Counted from the stretch's first letter, positions 36,198 to 47,336 are shown. The stretch is 64,000 nucleotides of DNA from Unio delphinus (GCA_029339505.1 JAQISU010000094.1:8352001-8416000), one strand, 5' to 3'. Notes: generated by a model from the sequence alone, not told the origin. A program made the numbers and translations.

Positions 36198-38185
36198 TCA
36201 ACATAGCAGTGACCCAAACAGCCAGCGAGATCCTTGGCAAACATCGACGACCAAAGAAACTTTGGGTTACAACTGACATACTTGATCTGTGTGACAAGCG
36301 TCGAGAGCTAAAGAAAAAGAAGTCAGAAGTAGAAGGAGCAAAACAATACAGGAAAATCAACCAGATTTTCATGAAAAGCATGAGAAAGGCAAGAAAGACA
36401 TGGATTGAAGACCAGTGTAAAGATATTGAAAACAATCTAAAGATAAATAATAGCAATAAAGCATACCAACTGGTGAAAGACCTGACCAGTGTAAACCAAA
36501 GACGCTCCTCCATCATTCAAGATAAGGGAGGGAAATGTCTTACAAAAGAACAAGACATTCGTAAGAGATGGACAGCATACTGCTCAGACCTGTACAACCA
36601 CAGACATACAGGGGACCCAGACATACTCAACACCCCATCAGTGACCAACACTGACAACTACCCCATCCTCCGAGAAGAAGTAGAGGCTGCAGTGAAAGCA
36701 TTGAAAAAAAGGAAGGCAGTAGGAGTAGACAACATTCATGCAGAACTAGTCCAAGAAGGGGGTGAAGCCATGATAAGCGCCCTACTAACAATCTGCAACA
36801 AGATCTGGCAGACAGGGGAATGGCCAACACCATGGACTCAGTCACTCATAGTAACTCTCCCGAAAAAGGCAATTTGCAGCAATGTCAGAACTATCATACG
36901 ATCAGTCTTATATGCCACCCAAGCAAAGTTAAGCTAAAAATCATATTAAACAGACTGAAGCCGCGGGCAGAGGAAATCATAGCTGAAGAACAGGCAGGCT
37001 TCAGACGAGGGCGAAGCACAACTATACAGATTTTCAACCTGAGAATACTATGTGAGAAATACCTTCAGCACCAACAAGACCTTTATCATGTCTTTATAGA
37101 TTTTAAGAAGGCGTTTGACAGGGTATGGCATGCAGCCCTTTGGTCCATCATGAAGCTGTACAACATCAATGCTAACCTGATCAAAGTCATAGAAAGCCTT
37201 TACAGCAAGGACACCAGCGCAGTATGTTTCAACGGTCAAATAGGAGATTGGTTTATGACAACTGTGGGATTCAGACAGGGCTGCTTGCTTTCACCTACTC
37301 TCTTCAACATCTTCCTTGAAAGAATCATGACAGATGCACTGGAAGACCATGAAGGAACTGTCAGTATTGGAGGCAGAATAATAACGAATCTGTGCTTTGC
37401 TGATGACATCGATGGCCTTGCAGGAAATGAGGAGGAGCTAGCTCAGTTGGTGGAAAAACTGGACAGTACAGCTACTGCTTTTGGTATGGAAATCAGTGCA
37501 GAGAAGACCAAATTGATGACCAACAACACCAGTGGCATCAGCACTGACATCATGATTAGAGGCCAAAAACTGGAAACAGTTAATAGATTCAAGTACTTAG
37601 GAGCCATCGTGGCAGACGAGGGATCAAAACCAGAAATATTGTCCAGGATTGCGCTAACAATAACAGCAATGGCAAGGCTGAAGACAGTTTGGAAAGACAG
37701 AAACACCTCAGTCAGCTCAAAAATCAGACTGATACACTCCTTGGTTGCATTTGTATTCCTATATGCCTGTGAGTCATGGACCCTCACAGCGGATCTCGAA
37801 AGGAGGATACAAGCTGTTGAAATGAGATGCTTTCGAAGGTTGCTTGGCATTTCATATAGAGATCATGTCACGAATGAGGAAGTAGGAAACAGAATTAAGC
37901 AAGCCATTGGGCCCTATGAAGAGTTTATGACCATTGTGAAAAAGCGCAAAATGTAATGGTATGGACATGTCACACGATCAACAGGGCTTGCTAAGACAAT
38001 CATGCAAGGTACTGTGCAGGGAGGGCGAAGGAGAGGAAGACAGATGAAAAGATGGGAGGATAATATCTCAGAGTGGACAAGACTGAAGCTGAGTGACACA
38101 GTGAGAGTATCAGAGAACAGATTGGAATGGAGGAAACTTTTTGTCAGGTCATCAGTGGTGCCCCAACGGTCGGCAAGACTAATGG
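36185..38185 (+). pseudogene. LINE reverse transcriptase, frameshifted and interrupted
   Basis: The first frame (to 36937) holds the pre-RT region: EVEAAVKALKKRKAVGVDNI, then LIVTLPKK. A one-base shift in the A-run at 36863-36867 moves reading to the frame that runs to 37956. That frame carries RT motifs EEQAGFRRGRSTTIQIF, FIDFKKAFDRVWHAALW, GFRQGCLLSPTLFNIFL and the catalytic CFADDIDGL, then the thumb region KYLGAIV. A TAA at 37954-37956 interrupts the frame. The same frame reopens with WYGHVTRSTGL and GGRRRGRQMKRWEDNISEWT, and runs into the GGAT tail, so the next stop lies inside the tail. Confidence 0.9.
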
Positions 38186-38256
38186 ATGGATGGATGGATG
38201 GATGGATGGATGGATGAATGGATGGATGGATGGATGGATGGATGGATGGATGGATG

Positions 38257-38332
<76 letters not shown>

Positions 38333-38335
38333 TAC
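38183..38335. repeat. GGAT/GATA microsatellite (LINE tail)
   Basis: About 19 GGAT units (one GAATG interruption) switch at about 38258 to about 18 GATA units, then to TATACAGACAGACAG. Its place between coding 3' end and target duplication shows it is the retrotransposon's tail. Confidence 0.95.
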
Positions 38336-38359
38336 AGACAGACAGATAGGATCGAGTGA

Positions 38360-40535
38360 ACAATCGAAGTCAACGTCTTCTACAATTGCATAACCTGTTG
38401 TTCGGCTCGCTATAGTTCGATTATAGCTGTAAAGACCCCTGGATCTCAGGATGCTATTTTCAACAATCCGTCTCAGGACACTCTCAGAATACCTCTCAGA
38501 ATTGATACGTGGCAGGATTACGTCACATGATTACACGCCTCAGGAATACACATCTCAGGATTACACGACTCAGGAGCTAGTTTCTCCCTTTTAAATAAAT
38601 ACAAATAGAGACAACCTAAATTTCCTGCTATTTATGATATCGCGGATTTTGCATTAAACCCTGCTCGTTATCAGATATTTCTATCGGTGCTAAACAGATG
38701 ATAAGGCTATCTATCAATCGACTCTTCAGTTAGTCAAATGGCTAATTCGTCACGCATTAACACACACCACATGAGACCTAGCAGTTCTGAACTAGCTTCA
38801 AGATACACAGCGAACAAATGAGATACATTATATCACTTACTACGTCATTTCACACTCACTCTTTAATCATACGTGAAATCTAAATTCGGTGAAGTCACAC
38901 GGACTTTCGTAATCATATTAAGTAATGTAATGCATTCAATTCTTAGAACTAAAAAAAAATGTCAAACTTATCTAAAGATTACTATAAGACTTCCTATGCA
39001 TAAACTCAACACCGTTATACTTCATAAAGCAAATTATTATACGAATGTATTAGAAAAAAATCATGGAAATACAAATAAATTCAGCAAAGCATTACATATG
39101 GCATCAATAAATTACATGGAATTGTCACAGTACCTTTGCTTTCAACGTCCATCCAAATAAGTTCGTCGGTTTACTTCGAGTTTTACGAGGGAATTTCTTG
39201 CAAATCACTCGGAGACTATTATGATTTCTTTTGCAGCAAAACTTAGACTGATTAAAATTTTCGATGAGGCCATATTGAAACCTAATGAAATTTGTGTGGG
39301 GAAACACGCCCCTTAATTAGCGTAACCAATCAGTCAAATTTCTCTGCCTTCTTTCTCTCTGGCGCCAAAATAGGGTTCAGCTTGACCTGGTAGTTTGATA
39401 TTTACAGAGTTTCTGCGATCTTTCAATTGTGACAGCTTTACCATGAAAATAACTTTTAATGTGTCCCAAATAGTCAGTCCTGCTGCCGTTTTAAACAAAT
39501 GTTTAATTAAGATAAGCGTTCTCCCCATCGAAAGGACATTCTGCACATGGCAGTATGATGATTGATACGCGCCTGTTCTCCAGAAATCTAATTAATGGTT
39601 CTATGGTCTCAACTAATGTACTCTTGTTAGATCGACAGAAATTTTCCCCTTCACAATTTGTATAATACGGTCTCCATTTTAATAGTAAAAGGGATAGTTA
39701 ATTAGATTTAGCTACGCTATCTTGGGAGTGATCCGATATGAGTGAAAGATAGAATATTAACATAAAACTAGGCAAGATTATTGGGAAGAAATAATGCAAT
39801 ATGAGCCCATTAAACAATAATAAAAAAATTAATGAAACAAATTAATAGTGGTAATTTTAATTCAACTTAAGTTATATCAGAAAGGATTTAATAGCGGTGT
39901 TTAATTTGGATTAATTACATCATCATAACGAGTGCTGAAAAGAGCGTAATGTCCACGACTGATTGCATCACCTTCCTCTCGACTGTGTTCCAAGGTTTCC
40001 GATTGTCTCGTCCCTCTTGGACTTCCTAGATTTTACTTTCTACTCGTCACTTTCCCTTTTTGGACCTCACCCGTCACTTCTCTCTTCTTTTATTTTGGAC
40101 TCCGTCTTTGGACTGTCTAGTCTCATCTCCTTAAAGAATGAAATTATCCCTAAATCGCTTTATGTACCACTTTCTAGATGTATATAAAATTCCTGCATTT
40201 ACGTTACTCAGACTACTATCCATTCAGACACTGAGTAAAGCCTACCTACGTTAGTTCATTGCCCTGAATTACCACGTGACCTCTCTATCGAAAATGTGCC
40301 GTATGCTACCACGTATTCGATTACTATGGCATAAAATTCACGGATCATTACTCACTTCCAGATTATTTAAATATTATAAAAGCAAATATAATAGGTAGTT
40401 ATCGTTAACTCCCGATAATCAGTATTGTGCTAACAGACAATGGAAATTATTTCATATTTATTCATATAACCATATAAATCTTGCATATATGAACATTTGG
40501 ATCGCATGCAATCAATTCTGATAATTAACTAATAA
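38360..40535. other. Intergenic sequence without recognised genes
   Basis: It includes a stretch with repeated CTCAGGATTACACG-like motifs (38440-38575). A pyrimidine-rich segment follows (39950-40140). A promoter-like motif cluster is listed separately. No coding homology seen. Confidence 0.45.
39300..39372 (+). promoter_or_regulatory. Promoter-like cluster: GC box, CCAAT, E2F-type site
   Basis: Within 70 bp lie CACGCCCC (39305), CCAATCAG (39326) and GGCGCCAAAA (39361-39370, reading TTTTGGCGCC on the other strand, an E2F-type consensus). This is locally GC-richer than its surroundings. No coding exon downstream is recognised on either strand, so it is only a candidate. Confidence 0.25.
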
Positions 40536-40539
40536 ATGT

Positions 40540-40705
40540 AAATTTAAAAGATAAATTGCATAACAACTCTAGCATCGACACATTAACACGAAATTGAATA
40601 AGATAAATTGCATAACAGTTCTAGCATCAGCACATTTCCATGATATGGAATTGAATATAATGCATAACAACTCTAGGATCAACACATTTCCATGAAATTG
40701 AATAA
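40540..40705. repeat. Three ~55-bp direct repeats
   Basis: ATTGCATAACAACTCTAGCATC..CACATT..(C)CATGA(AAT)TGAATA recurs at about 40555, 40608 and 40661 with small differences. Confidence 0.8.
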
Positions 40706-40960
40706 ACGATATATAATATGGAAGCTTGTCATATCAACTAGTCACATGCAACAACCAATAATTAAAGAATTAGAATATTGCGTGAAATTTTTATGAGAAC
40801 CTTTTGAGGGAGATGATAATTGTTATAAACTCATAGTCGTATTAATTTTGGATACAGGAATGAAAGAGAGAAAAGAAGAATGAGCTATTTAAAGAAGGCA
40901 TCACTACGATGATAAAACACATCTGGGAACATTGGCAGCTGCGAGAGATCCAGGGATACT

Positions 40961-40964
<4 letters not shown>

Positions 40965-41054
<90 letters not shown>

Positions 41055-41079
41055 TTTTCTGGCTTCAGAATGAAAGCAC
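40965..41079. repeat. GA microsatellite with conserved flank
   Basis: About 44 GA units follow GTAAT and precede TCTTTTCTGGCTTCAGAATG at 41053. The same right flank occurs after the second GA tract. Confidence 0.95.
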
Positions 41080-41657
41080 TTTATTTCTATAACTAATATA
41101 CATATAATACTACATTCCAGAAATACATCTATAAGCTTTATATTCAGAATACATGGAATACATGAAACATATATGAAATAATACTTTCCTTTAGAGCTTA
41201 TCAACTTCATTCATTTGTATAATTTCTGCATTTTAAAATACAATACAAATAGTTAAATCTCAATTAATTTCATGAGAGCTGAAGAGTATAAAAATGTAAT
41301 AGCTGCAATTAATGCACAATCATTTTCGAAGAAATGTATTTTACTCATTTAAAATATAATACTGATTTGGAATATGTTACTAAATATTAATCTCTGTTAC
41401 TTAAAGAATACTTTATCTCAGTATTGAATCTAAACATGAAGTTGGAAGCGGATTAGTCTTTTACAATAAAATTTACCATACATATAAACGAATATGAATT
41501 CTTCAAAACAATTAAACATTCCATTACAATATATTATAAACTAAAAGAATTCAGTAAAAACATGTTGCAAACCTATGAACTTTACCTTTACAATCTCAAA
41601 CATTAAAAGTGCCTATTCTTCTTCAAAGAAATTTACGAACATAGACAGTACTTACAT

Positions 41658-41715
<58 letters not shown>

Positions 41716-42312
41716 AGGGGGAGAGAGAATCTTTTCTGGCTTCAGAATGAAATAACTGATGGGCAAGTATCATACATATTTTTATACGCAATTTGGACGC
41801 GATCACGTGAACAATTATGATGGTGCAACACATGTCGATGTTCAATTCACTGTAGCCAGAAATAGACCCTCATCCCTACCACAGGGCGTCCATGTTTGTT
41901 TACGTCATTCGACCGAAAGTTAGATGCGTCAACAGCTCATTCGCTTAATTAAAACCACTCACCTAATTGAAAGTCTATGAGTGTCTGAAAGTTTGACGCT
42001 TCATCAACCCACTCACCTAATTAAAATCACTCTACGAACTGGGATTCTAGAAGTGCATCTAATTGAAGCCACTAACCCAATTGGAATTCCCGGGGTGCTT
42101 CGTCCGTGATCACGTAGCTTAATGAGCATATTATTCTAGCCGACTATTACAGGAGTAATTTACAATCCAAGCCAATTGTGCCTTGCTTGTAATCGCACAA
42201 CTTATTAAAATAGTATATAACTGTGATATGGAAATAAATGAAATTAATTCTTAATGTATTTTAGTAGAAAATTAAGTCAATATATTTTAGTAAAATTTTG
42301 TAACAATTTAAC
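41080..42312. other. AT-rich intergenic sequence left of the LTR element
   Basis: No gene recognised outside the GA tract. Short echoes of CCACTCACCTAATTGAAAG / CCACTCACCTAATTAAAAT / CACTAACCCAATTGGAATT occur at 41950-42090. The sequence just left of 42313 does not show the P-loop expected upstream of the helicase fragment at 52736. Confidence 0.4.
41663..41752. repeat. Second GA microsatellite with the same flank
   Basis: It is preceded by ACATGTAAT, with ~30 GA units including a GGAGAAGGGG interruption, and followed by TCTTTTCTGGCTTCAGAATG. The shared right flank shows both tracts belong to one dispersed repeat family. Confidence 0.95.
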
Positions 42313-42317
42313 AACTC

Positions 42318-44001
42318 TGTCACAGAATTAGGCGAAAATTTGAACTGATTTTTGTTGTTCTTCAATTACAAACGAAACTCACCATTTTTCTTGATTTCGT
42401 CGTACACGCATTACCTGGGGTGATTAAGTGGCGTGTAACGATTTGCATGTGCCAATTTGTAATTTACATGAAATCCGAAATACTCGTTTTACGTGGTGTA
42501 CGGCAAGCTCGATGTGATTTATGTTCACCTATTGAGAGTATATAAGGCGAACTATTTATCATAATTTTTTACGGGAACCAAAATATCTAATCGAAGGATA
42601 GATAACCTCGTCTTGCAAATCTCCAGCCAAAGGGGTGAGTGTTAAATTTTACATTTCGTTTTATTGTGAATTTTATTCAGATTATCATTTCGTATAATGA
42701 TGCCTTTATTGCAATTAAACATGGAATATTTGGAATTACTAGTCACTTTTAGACTTTAAATACAATATCGTAATCTACGGCTTAGATTATTTTTGAGACA
42801 ACTATTATTAGTCTGGTTTTGTTTATTATAGCTGATTCAGTCTGATTCCAGCTGATTCCGTCGTTGATACCGTAGAAGTTCATCACTGATAGCGCATCTA
42901 ATAACATCGTTGATACCGTCTCTGATACCGTAGCTGCTAACATAGTTGTTACATTGTTTCTGGTACCGTAGCTGCTAATAACATCGTTGATACCGTAGCT
43001 GCTAATAACATCGTTGATACCGTAGCTGCTAATAACATCGTTGATACCGTAGCTGCTAATAACATCGTTGATACCGTAGCTGTTAAACACATCTGATACC
43101 ATCTTTTGATAAACGTCTTTGATATCGTTTGATTTGTTGTGGGACATCTATTGTTTGTTCTGGAATATCTCTGTATAAATATCTGAATGTGCTTGTGCCG
43201 TTAATTTGTGCAAACGGAATTGAAGTATCTGTCTGTGTGTCGAACTGTCTGTTCGTCAATATCTGTGTAACGTGTAAATATCCGGAAAGCTAGAAGTCCG
43301 AGTGTCGGAGCTGTCTTAGAGTTGTAAAACGTCCGGGTCGACATCTAGGGGAGTGAGGAACCGTCGGTTCTGGTAGATGTTGTGTGCTGTCTGAACGTAT
43401 AACTGTGGTGGATCCGTGTAGGGAAACGTCCGATAATAGTATTGGTCAACCCTCGGTTCTCGGGGAAACTGGGAGACGATTCAACTGTTGCTGAATCGTG
43501 CGGTTATACAGGGGAGACACATAGGTGTATTGAAATTGTGATATAATTTAATACATTGTTGTATTTGCATGTTTATGTCAGATCGCAATAATATTTCAAG
43601 TGATCACATAGATATCAATAAAAGCTAGCAACTTGATTGAATACAAGTATATGATCGTGCTAGTTATCGCAATCCATCGTGCGATAGATAGTCTGTCGTT
43701 TGTGTTTATTTTTTTCGTAAATCATACTTGCATTTATTTAACTTTCGTAAAGGATTCTTGGATCTGTGTATAATCCAAGAGATCCCTTTACATCTGAGAT
43801 TCCTTTTGTATTGTTATTTAATTTGTTCATGTATTGTGAATGGTTGTGAGTTTAATTGTGGGTTGAGTGCATGAATTATTGTGTTGTTACATCTGTATTT
43901 TTTTCATTTATAATTTATTACATAAATTTATATTTTCTTTCACAAATTGTGTTTGTATTGTTCATTTAATCCACCCTCCTCTCGGTAACAATTCTGTTAC
44001 A
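42318..44001 (+). repeat. 5' LTR (1,684 bp)
   Basis: TG...CA termini. It contains a TATATAAG box at 42539-42546, a GT-rich possible donor GGGGTGAGTG near 42630, five copies of a 27-bp unit (GATACCGTAGCTGCTAATAA plus CATCGTT) at about 42965-43085, and AATAAA at 43617-43622. The last two bases, CA, adjoin the primer-binding site. Confidence 0.96.
42539..42546 (+). promoter_or_regulatory. LTR TATA box
   Basis: TATATAAG, about 220 bp into the LTR and unique in its neighbourhood, is the likely U3 promoter for the element's transcript. The identical box lies in the 3' LTR near 47574. Confidence 0.6.
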
Positions 44002-44002
44002 A

Positions 44003-44020
44003 TGGTGTCAGAAGTGGGAT
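44003..44020 (+). other. Primer-binding site
   Basis: TGGTGTCAGAAGTGGGAT begins one base after the LTR's terminal CA. TGG...-type sites complementary to a tRNA 3' end are standard at this position in LTR elements. I do not assign the tRNA. Confidence 0.8.
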
Positions 44021-44214
44021 CGTTGGATTAAGTGAACTGTCAATCATTTTTGTGAAGGTATACATTTAATGTTTATATTTGAGCGTGACCTTCTGTTAAG
44101 ATAATACTCTAGTTGGAGTTTATTTTTGTTTAGTTTACCTAGGTCCGTGTGTCCAGTATAAACGTGTTTAAAGTATTGGTTTGGTTATATATCTATATTC
44201 ATATTACAATTGTC

Positions 44215-47169
44215 ATGTCATCCCTTAAGGACTTGGTTGCCTTAGGCAAAGAATTTGGGTATGAAGGTGAAAGCTTAAGGAAATTTATTCAAGAAGAACA
44301 AGCCCGGGAAAGGGACGAAAGGGTAAGAGCAAGGGAATTAGAAAGGGAAGCCGAAGAAAGGAAAAGGGAATTACATAGGGAATTAGAAAAGGAAAAGGGG
44401 GAGGCCGAAGAGAGGAAACGGGAATTAGAAAGGGAATCCGATGATAGGAAATGGGCAATTGAGAAGGAAAAGATAGAATTAGAAAAGCAGGCCCAAAGGG
44501 AAAAGATAGAATTAGAGCAGCAGGCCGAGAGGGAAAAGATAGAATTAGAGAAGCAGGCGGAAAAGGATAGGATAGGATGGGAAATGGAAGCGGAGCAAAA
44601 GCGAATAGAGTTAGATGAAAAATCAAAGCAACGGGATCATGAGCGTAAGGTAGAATTAGCGACATCTGGAAGAGAACACGATTCTGCCTTTAGCAAATTA
44701 AGGGGCCCCAAATTACCTCCCTTTGACGATGAAAAAGATAACATAGATAGTTATCTTCATCGGTTTGAGCGGTATGCCGAAAACCAGAAGTGGAGTCAAA
44801 ATGACTGGGCGCTGCATCTGAGTGCTTTATTAAAAGGTAAAGCACTGGATGTATACTCGCGACTTCCTAGGGACGATGTGTTTAAGTACGACGTCCTAAA
44901 GGAAGCACTTCTCAAAAGGTACGAGCTCACTGAACAAGGTTTTCGAAAAAAGTTCAGGTATAGCAAGCCCGATAAGGGAGAAACCTTTGGTCAGTTCACC
45001 GTCAGAATTGCGAACTATTTTGAGCGGTGGATTGAATGCGGCAAAGCGGTGAAAACGTTTGAAGGGTTGACTGATTTCTTGCTCAGAGATCAGTTATTTA
45101 ATACAGTTGGGCGAGAATTAGATCAATTTCTGAAGGAGAAAGTCTTCACAAACGTAAAAGATATGGCTAAGCAAGCCGATTTATTTGCCGAAGCTCATGG
45201 GGGAACCCAGAACGTGGTTTTAAAAGATTTTAAGTCTGGAAACCAGTCTGTAAGACCTATGCCTAGGGAGCCTGTAAAATCAGCTGAGGTAAAAAGGTCA
45301 GTTGGGAATCCAGTTTTTCAGCGTGTGCGGTGTTTCTTGTGTAATGCATTGGGTCATGTTCAAAAAGACTGTCCTAAAAGAAAGGCACTTATACATAAGG
45401 TAGCAGTGGCTATACAAAGTAAAGGTATATCCGATAACAAGGTACATGTAGAACCTTGTATTCATTCACTTGGCACGTGTTTATTTCCTGAAGCGCGTGT
45501 ACCAACTGCGAGAGGGTTTGTCAACGGTCGAGAAGTCGTGGTATTGCGTGACACTGGTTGTACGGGCGTAGTGATCAAACGTAGTCTCGTGCAGGATAAC
45601 CAAATGCTTGGGTGGGAATCCCCATGTATGTTACTTGATCAGACGATGGGTCGCATTCCCGTAGCAAGGATCACAGTAAAAACACCTTTCTTAACGGGAA
45701 CTGTTGATGCCCTTTGTATGGACAATCCTATTTACGATCTGACGATCGGTAATGTTGAAGGTTCCCGTCTTCCAACCATGGCCGATTTTAAAATACCTTT
45801 GGCTCAGGCAGTCGAAACGCGAGCGCAAACACGGCGAGAGAAAACCGCGTTTCATAAATTAATAGTCCCTGAATCGATCTCAGGAATTTCCCGTGATGAT
45901 TTCAAACAAGAGCAAGATCGTGATGAATCCATCAGAACAATTGTTGAGAAAATCACGTCCGGCGCGATTAAACATTGCAAGCGTGGGGGTAGCTGTAGAT
46001 TCGTACGCAAGAACGGATTAATTCATAGGGAGTTTAGCGCTCGGGAGGGTAAGAAGTATTGGCAAGTGGTCGTACCCCAGAGATATAGATCTCAAGTACT
46101 TAGGGTGGCGCATGAGTCAAGCATGGCAGGACACCTAGGTAAGGCTAAGACCACTAGCAGGGTAGTCGCTGAATTCTACTGGCCAGGTGTTAATGGCGAT
46201 GTCACACGGTTCTGTAGGTCGTGCGACGTATGTCAGAAAACCGTCTGTAAGGGAAGGGTCACAAGGGTGCCCTTGGGACAGATGCCATTAATAGATACAC
46301 CGTTTAAAAGAGTGGCAGTAGATATTGTAGGACCAATACACCCAGTTACCGAAAGAAAGAATCGGTACATACTTACTCTGGTTGACTACGCAACCAGATA
46401 CCCTGAAGCCGTAGCGTTACCAACTATTGAAACGGAAAGGGTAGCTGAAGCATTAGTTGATATCTTCAGTAGGGTAGGGGTGCCAGAGGAAATCCTCACT
46501 GATTGTGGTGCCCAATTCACCTCTGACCTCATGGGTGAAATAAGTAGGCTGTTATCCATCAAACAGCTAAACACTACCCCATACCATCCGATGTGCAATG
46601 GACTGGTAGAGAAGTTTAATGGTACCCTGAAAAGCATGCTGCGAAAGATGTGCGCGGAACGTCCGCAAGACTGGGACCGTTATTTAAACGCTGTTCTGTT
46701 CGCGTACCGTGAAGTACCGCAGGAAAGTTTAGGGTTCTCACCCTTTGAACTGTTGTATGGTAGAACGGTTCGAGGCCCGATGCGGATACTACGCGAACTA
46801 TGGACTGGTGATGTCGCGAACGAGGAAATAAAAACGACTTACCAGTACGTGTTAGATCTAAGAAATAAACTTGAGAGTACATGCCAGATGGCACGTGACG
46901 AATTGATTAAATCGGGGCGCAGATATGCCAAGTATTACAACCGCAGAGCGCGTAATAGGAAATTTCTTGTGGGAGATCAGGTGCTATTGCTTCTTCCAAC
47001 GAGTTCGAATAAGCTATTAGTCCAGTGGAAAGGTCCATATGAAGTTAAAGAAATAAAAGGTGACATGGACTATAAAATTGACATGGACGGTAATGTAAAG
47101 ACATTCCATGCAAACATGCTCAAGTTATACATCAAGAGACAGAGCGACAATGTCAATAAGGGGAGTTGA
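44215..47169 (+). CDS. Gag-protease-integrase polyprotein without RT/RNase H
   Basis: An intact 984-codon ORF, counted from the ATG at 44215. An in-frame ATG 22 codons earlier lies in an unlikely hydrophobic extension. Domains: charged coiled coil ~25-148; retrotransposon gag (LPPFDDEKDNIDSYLHRFER) ~164-328; CCHC knuckle CFLCNALGHVQKDC ~373; aspartic protease motif DTGCTG ~445; integrase zinc finger H..H..C..C ~633-672; integrase core with Asp703, Asp763 and Glu799, giving the D,D-35-E spacing; GPY/F-type WKGPYEV ~937. The protease leads straight into the integrase, with no RT between. This order is that of Gmr1-like elements, where RT-RH follow the integrase. The ORF stops right after the integrase. 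It could supply capsid, protease and integrase, but reverse transcription would have to come from another element. Confidence 0.95.
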   Translation: MSSLKDLVALGKEFGYEGESLRKFIQEEQARERDERVRARELEREAEERKRELHRELEKEKGEAEERKRELERESDDRKWAIEKEKIELEKQAQREKIELEQQAEREKIELEKQAEKDRIGWEMEAEQKRIELDEKSKQRDHERKVELATSGREHDSAFSKLRGPKLPPFDDEKDNIDSYLHRFERYAENQKWSQNDWALHLSALLKGKALDVYSRLPRDDVFKYDVLKEALLKRYELTEQGFRKKFRYSKPDKGETFGQFTVRIANYFERWIECGKAVKTFEGLTDFLLRDQLFNTVGRELDQFLKEKVFTNVKDMAKQADLFAEAHGGTQNVVLKDFKSGNQSVRPMPREPVKSAEVKRSVGNPVFQRVRCFLCNALGHVQKDCPKRKALIHKVAVAIQSKGISDNKVHVEPCIHSLGTCLFPEARVPTARGFVNGREVVVLRDTGCTGVVIKRSLVQDNQMLGWESPCMLLDQTMGRIPVARITVKTPFLTGTVDALCMDNPIYDLTIGNVEGSRLPTMADFKIPLAQAVETRAQTRREKTAFHKLIVPESISGISRDDFKQEQDRDESIRTIVEKITSGAIKHCKRGGSCRFVRKNGLIHREFSAREGKKYWQVVVPQRYRSQVLRVAHESSMAGHLGKAKTTSRVVAEFYWPGVNGDVTRFCRSCDVCQKTVCKGRVTRVPLGQMPLIDTPFKRVAVDIVGPIHPVTERKNRYILTLVDYATRYPEAVALPTIETERVAEALVDIFSRVGVPEEILTDCGAQFTSDLMGEISRLLSIKQLNTTPYHPMCNGLVEKFNGTLKSMLRKMCAERPQDWDRYLNAVLFAYREVPQESLGFSPFELLYGRTVRGPMRILRELWTGDVANEEIKTTYQYVLDLRNKLESTCQMARDELIKSGRRYAKYYNRRARNRKFLVGDQVLLLLPTSSNKLLVQWKGPYEVKEIKGDMDYKIDMDGNVKTFHANMLKLYIKRQSDNVNKGS

Positions 47170-47203
47170 AAATATAGGCGCAGACTACTTGAGTAGGGCA
47201 TGA
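47168..47203 (+). pseudogene. Relic of an RNase H C-terminus (deletion scar)
   Basis: In the +1 frame, overlapping the polyprotein stop, the bases read ENIGADYLSRA then TGA. An 'ADxLSR' motif closes the RNase H/tether region of Ty3/gypsy polyproteins. Here it follows the integrase and directly precedes the 3' untranslated sequence. This supports a parent with PR-INT-RT-RH order from which RT and most of RNase H were deleted. Confidence 0.7.
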
Positions 47204-47336
47204 TGGGAAATTTGTATGAATTTGCCCAGTAATAAAATCCAGTTTGTAGTATAACCAGTGTAAATGTTGTAAGATATCATCAATAGTTATTTTTCTTCTA
47301 TTCTGTGTTAGTTTTAAAAATGTGTACATTTTTATT

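Larger units (their letters stand above)
36154..38345 (+). mobile_element. 5'-truncated non-LTR retrotransposon with 14-bp target duplication
   Basis: ATAGGATCGAGTGA at 36140-36153 is repeated exactly at 38346-38359. Between them lie part of an RT-coding ORF, broken by one frameshift and one stop, and a tail of GGAT then GATA repeats (38183-38335). The endonuclease part is missing, so the copy is 5'-truncated. The C-terminal WYGHV...GGRRRGRQ..RWEDNI block and tetranucleotide tail fit Nimb/I-group-like LINEs of invertebrates, though I am not certain of the clade. Confidence 0.9.

Noticed and set aside
37914..38363. 149-codon minus-strand frame of Ser/Ile/Tyr/Leu and His/Pro/Ser repeats
   Set aside because: Antisense translation of the GGAT/GATA tail of the LINE.
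40842..41210. Leu/Ser-repeat membrane-like protein (also 41633-41845)
   Set aside because: Translation of GA microsatellites on the minus strand. The similar HSEARKDSLS segment comes from the shared repeat flank.
42782..43147. 121-codon minus-strand frame with SSYGINDVI repeats, present identically at 47817-48182
   Set aside because: Lies inside the LTR over its 27-bp minisatellite. The duplication reflects the two LTRs, and no homology is recognised.
44285..44665. 126-codon Pro/Leu/Phe-rich minus-strand frame
   Set aside because: Shadow of the charged coiled-coil region of gag on the opposite strand.
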